DNA of 43,083 nucleotides from Branchiostoma floridae (lineage: Eukaryota > Chordata > Leptocardii > Amphioxiformes > Branchiostomatidae), in contig NC_049987.1 in assembly GCF_000003815.2 (NCBI RefSeq), positions 24,206,970 to 24,250,052 on the forward strand. The letters are read 5' to 3'. The position numbers and the translations under genes were made by a program. Under the pieces are notes generated by a model. That model did no database searches, was not told the origin of the DNA, and worked only from the letters and a program-made list of their open reading frames with translations. This document shows, piece by piece, positions 20,410 through 32,000 of this stretch (its first letter is position 1; each line of letters opens with the position of its first letter).

Positions 20410-23400
20410 TTTACTCTTGAACAAGATTTGGAGGCCTTGCCATCTTATAACTACATTTGTATGTGCACTTTAAAAAGTTGTTTGGTACTATCTTTGTACA
20501 TGTAAACAAGGAAACATCTGTTTGGGGCACATAACGTGAAAGTATGGCATTTACTATCACAACACAAGGACAACAGAAAATGGTCGGTATGCTGCAACAG
20601 ATACCAACTCAGGCCTATCCTGTGGGGATCATGATTAGCATACGCCAAAAAGCAGCTACTTAACGTCTTAAGCAACTGGATATGGTCAAACATTGCTTGA
20701 GTAACTGCTTTTTGGCATATCTTATTACCTGGATGTCTAACCTTTATTGACGTATGATTAGCATACCTTGTTTTGAATTCTTGGGTCACAATAGTTTCTG
20801 TTGTGTGTAACTAAATTATAGACCTTTGTTTTTGACAACCCCGAATTACCAAGTGTTTTTGTTTTCTGTATACATGGCAAAACACTGCATGTTTTTTGTA
20901 ACCACGGTGAATCTTGGCCCTGGTATGTATAATCTCAAAGAAGATGTGATTACCTAGCTTGTTTTTGATAGTTTGTGCATCATATAACCTATGCATACTT
21001 TGTCCCAAATGGATAATACAGCAAGTTCAAATGTAGAACTTCATCAGAGGTATTTATCATATTATCATGATAAATTTATGGTAGGCGTTTTGAGACTCGA
21101 CTATGACTGGGTGAGTGAGATTTTGAAGGTTATTTGTGGTAGGAGCGTTATTTATTTTTCCACATCACTCACCCAACCCCCATACCATGCCAAATTCCAT
21201 TCGTAGGAATCTCAGCTCAATATGGTAGATTTGCCAACAAATAATTATTCTCTTAAAGGAACAGATCTTGAAATGCAACGTATCCTTAGAGCTAGGCTAC
21301 CAAAAGCATGGTCCTTTGCTATGAGAACTTGACCATGGCCCAGTTACCTAATATAGATGTAGGCCATGGTTGGATCACATTCCAATGTTGGTGCGTATCT
21401 AAACCTGCACTAATTGGGTACCAATGTATACAGAGGAGAATACCAACAACATTTGTACAGTTTCGAAAGCTTTCCATACAGTAGCCACAGAGCAGTCCTA
21501 TATAAACACTGCTTGGCAAATAGTTTCAGCAGACTGTGATCACCCTTTGAAGTTGGTTTTCTTTGCTACAGGCCATACCAACATCAACAGGAAAGACTGC
21601 CGGGGTAGTTTGAAGCAAAACTGTAAACATGCCAATTTCAGATCCGTTTTCTTTCGATCATACATACCACATTTTGGGTTGGTAACTGTTGTACGTTCTT
21701 TGGTGCATGTCTGGTGCAAAAGGTTCAAGTCCATTCCAAGTAACCAGGAGGGTTTTAAGATAATATAAATTTTATAATGAGTTTGAACTACTTCAAGTAA
21801 AAGACTTTCAGTCACAACAGTTCTAAATTGTTCAAACTATTCAAGTAAAGTTTGAACGTGCTATCTGAAACAATCCATTTCAATATATGAGCTGCTGCAG
21901 TTCTCATAGAGGCTAATAGGGGGCCCAAAATGAGTTCACCAAGCCCTGAAAAAGAGGATACAGTGACTTGCAGTTCATGTAGAATCTGGTAGGGGGCCTA
22001 GAAATGCGCAGATAACTCTTCTGAAGGAGGGGGGTTGTCTTCCATTTTGTTCCTGCCATTTGACTTGTTTACCTAATTAAATGTATGATTTTTTGGTATG
22101 CACGTATCATCTAGGTAGGTAGGTATGTATCATCAATGTAGGTAGGTCTATTGTAAAGTTCAAAATAAGAATAATACATGCCATTATTTATCACTTTAAT
22201 GCACTTTCCAAATTCTAAATGAAAGATCCATTAACTAATCTACATGTACTACTGCAGTTCCTAAGAAGGACACTAGAGGGTCCAAAGATGTAGAATCTGG
22301 TAATCTGATGACTTCTGTGAAAGGAGGTATTGGCTTTTATTTTGTTTGTGCCATTTGACTCGTTAACCTAATCAAATGCATGATTGTTTGGTATGCACAT
22401 ATTATTGTATTGGGAAGTTCAATCTGCACCTTAATGTTAATACATTCCACCAATTATTAACCGTTGATTACAGTGAGTTGTAATTTCATTTACTGTTGCT
22501 GATGTCCCTGAGGATTTAGGAATGTATTACTGTAGCCCAATCACCAAGGAGCATGCAGACACCTTCTGTTGCAGACCCACTTTTTGGACTTCTGCCAATG
22601 TGACTGCAGGTTTTGTATAGGGCAGGCCCACCAGAGAATTTCACATATGTGACCTTAGTCCCAATTAGGCTATGTTTATTCAATTATATGGATTACATCT
22701 GTGTGCCTACAAAAAAAGTTTTGAACATACTGTAAATAAAAAGAAGCTGCAAAAGAGGTAAATACACATGTCTGCTGTAAAAAAAATAGATTGCAGAACA
22801 GATACTGGTTTCATACAATGCCTCTGGCTATCGTAAAACGTACTGATTTTGTCAAAAACTTACTCCTAGCACAAAATGTATTTCCAGCACTGAGTAAAAT
22901 TTTACCAGGAAAAACTCAAGAAGATAAAGAATTTATAATTTGGTCTAACATGTTCTGTGCATTCAGTATATTCTGTAAACTCTTCTTGAACACTTATATT
23001 TCACAATTACAATTTTTTTTCAAAATACCTCGACGTTCACAGGGATCCATATTTTCGATTGGGAGAAAATGGAGTGTTTTTAAGTCCGCCTCAAAAACGT
23101 ACATGTAGACCACTGCAAAACGTTCCAACGTTTACAATAACTTGTTCCACTGTCTCGGAGAGTAAGGACTAGTACATGTACCATAATTGTCTCACAATAC
23201 AGTACGTATCTGCTCAAAGATTATGTAATCAAAAAGATGAATCTATCCAGGGCTAAAACCTTACATTAGAACCTAACTCCTCACAGTGATAGCCCTCTGC
23301 CATATATGCCATGGGATTTTCAGCCCCCTTGCTTATTAAAGCTATAGATTTTTGAAGTACATGTACAACTATACGGATCATAAATGGCGACCATGCAACT

Positions 23401-24440
23401 TAGGCATAACCACCATGAAAATGGGCCAATTAGCTGCATCAGGGGACCCCATAGAAGAACCATCTTTCAGACATTCCCTATACAGGGCTACCAGCTACCT
23501 TACATTAATATCATTAAATCTTCCCCACTGTGAAAATGATGTACCCTTTATCATAGAGGGACAGTCAAAGGCATCAAGAACTGAAAGAAGACCCCAGAGT
23601 GATCAGGCTTTTAGCTAGGATTTTATCATAGGGTGTCAAATTTCTTGCCGCTCGGCAGGCACTGCATGTGCGAGTATTGTGGGGGTCTGTGGACATTGTC
23701 ACTCGGAAAATTTTGAAATTTATAACTCTCTGAAACACTGTTTCCTACATTTTGAGGATGGTGCAGATTTGGGGGAATGAAGCAAATTTACTGTCAGACA
23801 GGCCACATGTGACCTGTAGCATCCCTGGTCAATCAGAATTTCATGCTCGTCAGAGGATGTGCTCCCCAGTGTAAGGGCGTACAATTTGAGTTATTTTTTT
23901 AACAGGTACGCCGACCTGGCTAAAACTAGTAAAAGCCCCAGAGTGATTATAGTGGGGAAGGGCAAGGACTTTCATTTCATATAACATCCTTGGGAAGGGG
24001 CAGCAAACTTTCCCTGTAAAAATATACCCGCTACAGAAACAGCACACTAACTAATGACATGTATGTGATAGCTACGTATATAAGAGCATTTCATAAAAAT
24101 ATACATCAACTATATACGTATGCATGTCCTTTTTGTAAGATTAGCCTGCTCATAGAAATGTATATGGTATATATTCTTCACAGCTTAGCCTCTATATAAA
24201 ATTAAAAATGGATACTCCGAAGGATTATCATGCAGCAGTATGCATCCAAGTAAAACTCAAGGCTGGCCCAGGTAATATTGACGGCCCATATGGATATTGG
24301 AGTTTCCATTACTACTATGGGCTACAAATGACTGCCTCCAACGTTCAGAGCAATTTGCTTTCATAAGACTATAAATCATTTTCCCTTCCTATACATTTTC
24401 AGTTTGGCAAATTATACACGAGCTGTATAAAGATATGCAT
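20410..24440. other. Intergenic DNA with old duplications
   Basis: No gene is recognised. Two stretches, about 21890-22150 and 22240-22440, are diverged copies of each other (CTGCAGTTC, GCCATTTGACT, CCTAAT-AAATG-ATGATT, GGTATGCAC). Each starts with a GGGCCC/GGGTCC fragment of the dispersed repeat also seen at 30900. A SINE B tail fragment lies at about 23985-24045. Confidence 0.45.
21890..22440. repeat. Diverged direct duplication, ~330-bp offset
   Basis: Shared phrases in the same order in both halves are a CTGCAGTTC start, TAGAATCTGGTA, GCCATTTGACT(T/C)GTT and TTTGGTATGCAC. The copies differ at many bases and by indels, so the duplication is old. Confidence 0.55.
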
Positions 24441-24655
24441 TTCTTTTCGGCGTTGATAGACAAAATGACAATACATAAGAGTTTGACTGCCAAAGAATTG
24501 CGGTTGAGTATTAAGTAAGTTATCATTCACTAGCTATATAGAAATTACCATTTCTTTTTGGCGTTGATAGTCTAGACAAAATGACAATATACAGTATAAG
24601 AGTTTGACTGCCAATGAATGCATTACGGTTGAATATAAAGTAGGTTATCGTTGAA
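24440..24655. repeat. Two-copy tandem duplication, ~113-bp unit
   Basis: The phrases ATTTCTTTT(C/T)GGCGTTGATAG, GACAAAATGACAATA, AAGAGTTTGACTGCCAA and GGTTGA(G/A)TAT occur twice in the same order, with small indels between copies. Confidence 0.8.
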
Positions 24656-24681
24656 AATACTTCTACAAGTTAAATGTGCTT

Positions 24682-24897
24682 TACTCTCTAAGCAAAGGCC
24701 AGGCTGTGGTTTGTTTTTGATCTTTTAGGCGTTTTTATCAGGATTTCTGTTTTGTCAGGTTTCCTTATGTCCACTGGCCAAACCTGTGCTAGTAGACACA
24801 AGTATGAATGCCTTTAAAACTGAATCAGTTCAACACCACAAAAATGCCTAAAAGTCGTAAAAAAACAGGCCAGAGCCTAACCTCTGCTTGGAGAGTA
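24682..24897. mobile_element. MITE family 1, copy 4
   Basis: Left end TACTCTCTAAGCAAAGGCCAG, right end GAGCCTAACCTCTGCTTGGAGAGTA. The centre carries TATCAGG and TTTTGTCAGGTTT blocks. It sits about 1.1 kb beyond the PFN4 stop. No clear target duplication is seen. Confidence 0.8.
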
Positions 24898-24964
24898 GAT
24901 TTCACAATGAATAAATGAAGAGACAGCAGTCAGGCTGTTTATAAAAACATATTATTTTAATACC

Positions 24965-26004
24965 TTTATTTCATGTTCAGTTTGGTCTTCATCAACCTTC
25001 CAAGGCCAATGTTAACTGTGCCACACATAATTCCTCTGCATGTTCTCACAACATTTGATCCTGGTATCTCAACCTACCATATAGCTGCCCAGTCTCTTTG
25101 ATCCACTCTGCAATAGGAGAGGACAAAAGGGACTTAAAGGTAGTCCTACAGGCTTTTTGAAGCCGTAGGGGCAGTGGACTTTTAGTCTCTGTATTGGGTA
25201 TTGGAAGGTGGAGCCCATCCCTCTCTTTCCACTGTCTTTTACCTCCCAGTCCCCAACCAAAGTTAGGTACCCATTTTTACACCTGGGTGGAGGAGGAAAG
25301 TCATGTAAAGTGCATTTTCCCAAGGGCACAACATCCAACCAAGAATCATTGGGGCTGGAATAAAATCTGCGAGCTTTTCAATGTCCACGACCAGCTATTA
25401 TAAGATTCGATACCATGTTACCAAAATTTTGTAATTGAGGGGCAGGCAAAATGCAAAGAGTATGTTGGCACAGATCCTAGAACTAGGCATCCAACACTCA
25501 ACATTTATCATCACTGATAGGTGAAAGTTGACTACCTTTGGGACTTGCTTTCTTGACTATTCTGTACACATTGTAGAAAATAAACTCTTTGTGACTTTAA
25601 TACCATTAAACTTATTCTGTACAACATTTACAAGGCATTAACACATTACATGATTGCACAAACTGTCAAACAAACAAATTCAAGTTCCACCAAAATTTCG
25701 AAAACCCCCAAACTTCCCAATGCAACCCTCGGTACTTGGAAATAACTGTAGATGGATTACGATAATTGTCATTGATAATTGTTTGATATACAATCTATAT
25801 GTACGAGAATTCGGTTACACAATCGTATAGAAAATTCAAGAACATAAGATACAACAGCTGTTTCATTTTTATCAGTGTGCAGTACATCATATTACCGTAT
25901 ACACAACGCTTTACAATAAAGTTTATGAGTTAGAGTGATAATCGTTCCAGTGCTCAGGTTTTAAATCTTGCTTCCAAGTGAGAAGATGGCTGCATCTGCC
26001 AACC
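24965..26004 (-). other. Probable PFN4 3' UTR and flank
   Basis: On the - strand, candidate polyadenylation hexamers are ATTAAA (complement at about 25596-25601, some 400 bases after the stop) and AATAAA (24965-24970, about 1 kb after it). If the distal site is used, the SINE A copy at 25070-25345 would lie inside the transcript. Confidence 0.4.
25070..25345 (-). mobile_element. SINE family A, copy 3
   Basis: Read on the - strand, it contains TTGTGCCCTTGGGAAAATGC, AAATGGGTACCTAACTTTGG, GATGGGCTCCACCTTCCAAT and a GTGGACATT-like end, in the same order as copies 1 and 2. The tRNA-like head is missing. Confidence 0.65.
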
Positions 26005-26033
26005 TCATTTCCCCTTCTCCTTAAAATAGTCCG
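26005..26033 (-). CDS. PFN4: PFN4 coding exon 4 (terminal, 29 bases)
   Basis: The acceptor ATTTCTTGCAG precedes CG GAC TAT TTT, giving A-DYFKEKGK and the stop TGA (26005-26007). The phase-1 junction fits exon 3, and the peptide matches the DYL..KG end of vertebrate profilin-4. It was found by searching for that short C-terminus, so it is slightly less certain than the longer exons. Confidence 0.85.
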
Positions 26034-29000
26034 CTGCAAGAAATAAATAAATAAAAACATTACGTCAGTGACATTGAAATAACAAACAAGAGAAACTGTG
26101 TATTTTTGTTGGGTGCAGATGGTATATTAAAACTGGTACTTAAAACGGCAATAATCCAACATTATTATGAAAAACTGTGCATACTACTTACGTCTCCCAT
26201 TTGCTAATAAAAAAACAATCTTGTCATCCAATAATACTTAACACATGGCCTGGCGTGTCACAGAACTTAACCCTGTGGGTAGAGAGTTGGGATTCCACAC
26301 ATAACACCCTCTTCACAAAACCCTCTTTATATGTGAGCAGTTTCTACAGCTGCTGTCAGGTTTTTAATCCAGAAGCCACTGTTTTGATAAGTAAGAAGAC
26401 AACATGCCTTTCCCTTTTAATGCCTTGTTGTCTTAGAATACAGTGTAGAAAAAACAGAGAATTGGAGCTGACATGCCAATGTATAAACTGCTTTGGAGAG
26501 ATGACATAATTACGTTTCAATCCATCAAATTCAATACAGCAACGGAAGTGGAGCAGTCAATCAATGACAATAGATGTTTCTAGATACTCTCCAAGCAGAG
26601 GTTAGGCTCCGGCTGTTTTTTAACGTTTTTTAAAATCATTTTTATCAAGCTTTTTATTTTTTTTTTATTTTGCTGTATCAAAACCTACTGGCATACTTCA
26701 AGAAAAATGAGAAAATAGAAAGCCCGATAAAAACGACTAAAAAAAAACGTTAAAAAAACAGCCGAAGCCTAACCTCTGCTTGGAGAGTAGTTTCTAGACT
26801 CAACCACAATTACTGTACTGTAGTCCAACTTTCTTGTAAAAACGTATATGTTGAATTTTGTGAGGAAAGAATGAAATATGAGCATGTTTTATTGTTCGAA
26901 AATGTATTTGCAAGTTTATGCCTGTCGGCTTATTATAATGTCATGTAGAAACATACAACACATCACGTGACAATGGACAGTTGATTGACATTATCATAAA
27001 CTACTCAAATACGAGTTTAAACTGTATCCAGAAAAAAGCAGGTTTTGCCTTTTTTTTGGTAGTGTATGAAGCCAAATAGCCCTTTATTTCTATAATTTGT
27101 GTATTCCGTGAGAGAGGCTTTCTGTTCGTTGGTGAATGTTTTATTATAGCTTCCACAGGTATTAAGCAATCACTTATTTCTGGCTGCAGTCCAAACTGCA
27201 CAGAGAACAGCCTGAATAACTCATGGGTTTAAAAGTAAAGGCCAGGAGGTTGACAACTTAACAAAGAACAGAACGGACCATTTATCAATTGGGGTACAGA
27301 AGGTGAATAGCAACCTTATTTGATTGTAACCATTGTTGAAGAAGTATTTAGGGTCCCCAAGGGACGAATCTGTTTAGAAGAACGTACAGCAAGCTTGGAT
27401 AAGACATTTGTTTGCATTAAGTTATGATATTTATTGTTAAAATTTTGACTAGATTGATAGAGACGTTGTGTTTGCAAGTCCTTGGATTATATAAGTCATG
27501 TCAAACTAAAAAAAATTATTTTGTTTTGATTGCCAGCACAATTTTGAAACTGCAAGATGATTTAGGGAATGCATTGTATTACATTGTATAAACAACGTAT
27601 CATTAGAATGATTGACAACTTTTGGGCTCGAGCAAAACAATTTCACTTCCCTCTAGATCTTTCCCTTCATAATCTTTCCTAGGCTGTTAAGTGTAAAGAC
27701 TTCAATGACGAACCAAACTGATGAAACTATTAACGGATATAAAGTGGTACTAGAGCAGGGCTCTCTCTAGGACCCATCCCAATGTCCTGAGACAAAAATT
27801 TACTTGCTGTTACGGATAAAATCTCAGCACTCATGTCGAAAAAAAATCTAATCTTCATGTCATGAAATGTGATGAAAATGTACATTCCTAAGCCTAGATT
27901 AACAAATTTTACACTGAAAAAAACAAAACATGGGCGGACCCAAACACAGGAAAACAGGGTGGGTGGGACAGGAAAAACATTAACGGCTGGAAGCAGCCCT
28001 GTTGTAGAACTAGGTCAGGTCCACCCTGTGAACTTGGTCATGAGACAGACCCCATGTTTGCATGTCAACTGAGGAATCCATTGCAGCAATGCTACATATG
28101 TGTGGCGTCCATGACAAGTTCAACTTGTGGCAAGGCACAAGACCTAGTTCTTCCATCGCAAGCATATTCTGCATTAAATCAACAACATACAAGGCATTTG
28201 GCAGGGCTGTCTCAACTCAAGGACCCATCCCTCCATCTTTGGAAGGAAAATCGCATGTTGGCACAGATACTAGTAAAAATGTTACCCTTTCCGTCCCAAA
28301 AAACTTAACTTCATTACGCGAAATAGGTAAAAATGTGCTTTCAAAAGCTTAAAATGACAGATTTAACAACTGAATTGTACATCACGAGTTCCCAAACATG
28401 AGAGGGACGGAAGAAAACTTAAAGATGTAGACAGCCTAAATGGCACAGGGACAACCAGATTGGCACTGTACTCAACAGAAATATCAGCCTCATGGTCCAG
28501 AGATTTCTGGAATTCTCTCACAAAATGTACCAGTTGTCTGGAAGCCAAGACTGTGGTGTATTTGGAGGCTGTAGTACTGACTGACATAGTCTAGACATTA
28601 GTCAGTTGAAACATATACAATTTACAAGATGCTGAAAGCCAGTTTGTCTCCAGCTTGAAATTTTCATTCGTCCCACTCATCGTTTAGGAGGCCATGTTGT
28701 TCATTTTCATTGTTAAATCTGCTATTTTAAGCTTAAGAAAATAAATTTTCATTAATTTTATGTTATGAGGTGCAGATTTTTGGGACGGGAGGGATAAAAT
28801 TTCTTTTTGGTGCAAGAGGCAGATTTCCATCCTGTGAGGAACCGGGAGACAACCTTACCGAAACTGCTGGCAAACTTTGAGTGATGTTCCCTGATCAGTA
28901 ACATGTAGCTTAGATGCTATCCTGGTTACATTTAACATCTGCTGCATTGAAATATACCACAACGAATAACTAACAAATGGAACACAAATTTGTCATCAAT

Positions 29001-32000
29001 CTCTCTACTTAAAAATTTGTTTTTCTCACATACATAACAGCAAACATCAATCCAAACCCTGCTTTCGGTCATCAAATACTGTTAGTAGCAAAGCCCCAAT
29101 GTTTTTTTACCAGGGTTTTGTGTTGTGATTCTATAGGGCTTTTTCTAAACCACATGATCAAACCGAGTAGGCCATAAATAGAGCTTGTTGACAGGTCCAT
29201 CCAGCTGCAGTTCTGGACAGAAGAGCATGGTGGAGCTTTTGTTTTGTCACCAGCCAGACAATGCCTGCATGGCCTTGGTGCTAATTTGCCACCATTAGAA
29301 GCTTGGCTACAAATGGCCAGGAAAGGTTTGTACTTATCATAACATTTCGGTTACCTCATGTTGGTGTGATTTGTCTGAGTGCATTAAGCAGATTCCTTTT
29401 CACTGACTGTCCTATTTTTAACACACCATCTGTACACTGTACACCTGATAATGTCTCAAAACATAAGAATGTGCTATTTATGGAGATTTGAAACATCATA
29501 AGAATGAATGAAGGAATAGAAGGATGAATGGATGGGTGGTTGGGTTCGTGGATAGAGGGATGGATGGACAAATAGATGATTGAATGACAGAAATAAATGA
29601 AATGAAAAGTACTGAATGATGAATGAACAAATGACTGATTGAAAGAATGAACGAATGTTAGAACAAAATGAACAACAGTGAACTCAGTGCCAGACCCACC
29701 AAGTTTTTCCACAGCCTCCACACACACACTGGGGTACATGTTGTCTGTAGGTCAGTATGAATGAGTGAGTGAGTGAGTGAGTGAATGACTGAGTGAATGA
29801 ATGAGTGAGTGAGTGAATGAATGAATGAGTGAGTGAGTGAATGAATGAATAAATAACCCACCTAGTTTTTCCACAGCCTCCACACACACGCTGGGGTACA
29901 TGTTGTCATTGTAGGTCCCCACAATCAGCAGGCTGCCTGTTCTCACCACAACCAGCCCTCGCTTCACCTGCACAAACACACAGATAAACATAAATAACAT
30001 GTTACACACATGTGCACACACACACATGTATACACACACATGTACACACACACACACACACAATCAGCAGGCTGCCTGTTTGCACCACAACCAACCCCCA
30101 TTTCACTTGCACAAACACACAGATAAACATGCTAAATGATACACACATGTAGATGCACACACACACATGTACACATATACACACACACAAACATGTACAC
30201 ACACACACATGTACACACACACACACACACATGTACACACACACACACACACACACACACAATCAGCTTCACACAGACACACACACAAATTCTTACACAT
30301 TCACACTAGAAACAATACCTTTAATTATCAAGGAGGTAACAAAGAATTCTCAGCAAGACCTACCTAAATACCAAACATTAAGACAATCCATCACATCACA
30401 CACAGATACACACACACACACACACACAAGCAAACACTCTCAAAAACATAAACAGGCTTGTCCATATACATGTATGTCTGCAAAGAGACATTATCACAGC
30501 ATTCACACTATACCATTCTGAACATAATGACTCACAACAAAGAATGGGCGTGTGTTGGAAATTTAGAGTTGACACAGACCTATACTGAATGGTTTAATCA
30601 TGGGTTTGCCTTACGCCAAGCACAGGGCTATTGTTGACGTGTAATTATGTTAATCCACTGGATTGGAAAGGTTCGGGTCAGTGATACAGATGTAATGTTT
30701 ACAGTGCGTCTGGTAGCCTCTGAATGGGCAGATTTTTACCTTTCCCAAGAAGGGTACGTTTTTGTTAGTGTTTGATATACTGTATGTGTCTGTCTGTCTG
30801 TTAGTTTCTCTGTTAACATGATAACTTGAGAACGCCTCGATGGATTGTCATAATATTTGGTATGTGGGTAGGTCTTGGTGAGACTTCAAAATGAGTGTAT
30901 TTTGGGCCCCCTAGCTGCTTTCTATGGTACAGCAGCTGAACTTCCAGTTTTGATTCCTCGTGTTCTCTACAAGTGATGATCACAACTCTTGGTTTGTAAA
31001 TAACTCTTGTTGGAAAGAAGCCACATAAGTTTGGGCCATCTAGGAGCTTTCTTTCAAACTGATTATGATAGAATTATTTTTCAAAAGATTGTGTATCAAC
31101 CAACTTTAAGCAGTTGTACCCAGCTGTCCTGGTAATTTATCATACAGTAACTGTTGTACACATAAATATTCATGGTGACAAAGCCAACAAAACATTTACC
31201 CCGAGGCAGGTGCCTATTACATACAGTAGTCACATTTCTAAAGGTGAGAGGGCATGAGTCTGTAAATCCTCAGACCAGACAGACTACAGTTATTACTGTA
31301 CATGTGTAGAACATGGATAGAATCACACAAAGGGACACAACACATTCAGGTGACCAAAGGTCAGTATAAGCTACTGGTAAGAAGTTTAGAATAGACCAAA
31401 CTTTGAATCCATTCCAATCGATTTCAATGGACTCATATGAAAACACCTATCCAGAGCTTGCAAGTTGTGGGGGTAGGGTAGCCCTGTCTAAGTTCTGGTC
31501 CTGATAAAGTTGATCCCTAATATCAAGATGACTGCATACACACAACACACAGTTATAGGCTATTGGTAAGACATAGTGGATTCGAATTGACCCAACATTG
31601 ATTCTATTTCAATCCATTCCAATGGACTCATATGAAAACACCTATCCAGAGCTTGCAAGTTGTGGGGGTAGGGTAGCCCTGTCTAAGTTCTGGACCTGAT
31701 AAAGTTGATCCCTAATATCCACATGACTGCATACACACAACACACAGTTATAGGCTATTGGTAAGACATAGTGGATTCGAATTGACCCAACATTGATTCT
31801 ATTTCAATCCATTCCAATGGACTCATATGAAAACACCTATCCAGAGCTTGCAAGTTGTGGGGGTAGGGTAGCCCTGTCTAAGTTCTGGACCTGATAAAGT
31901 TGATCCCTAGTAATATCCACATGACTGCATACACACAGCACACAGACTGCCTTCTCTAATTATCAAGTCACTGTGCTTTCCAAGCAGAGGTTAGGCTCTG

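Larger units (their letters stand above)
26034..29861 (-). other. PFN4 intron 3
   Basis: A 3.8-kb intron. It contains MITE family 1 copy 5, MITE family 2 copy 2, a GAAT-type microsatellite and the 3'-half copy of exon 3. No other coding signal is recognised in it. Confidence 0.8.

Noticed and set aside
30002-30521. Cys-Val and His-Thr repeat open frames
   Set aside because: They are CA/GT dinucleotide repeat translations.
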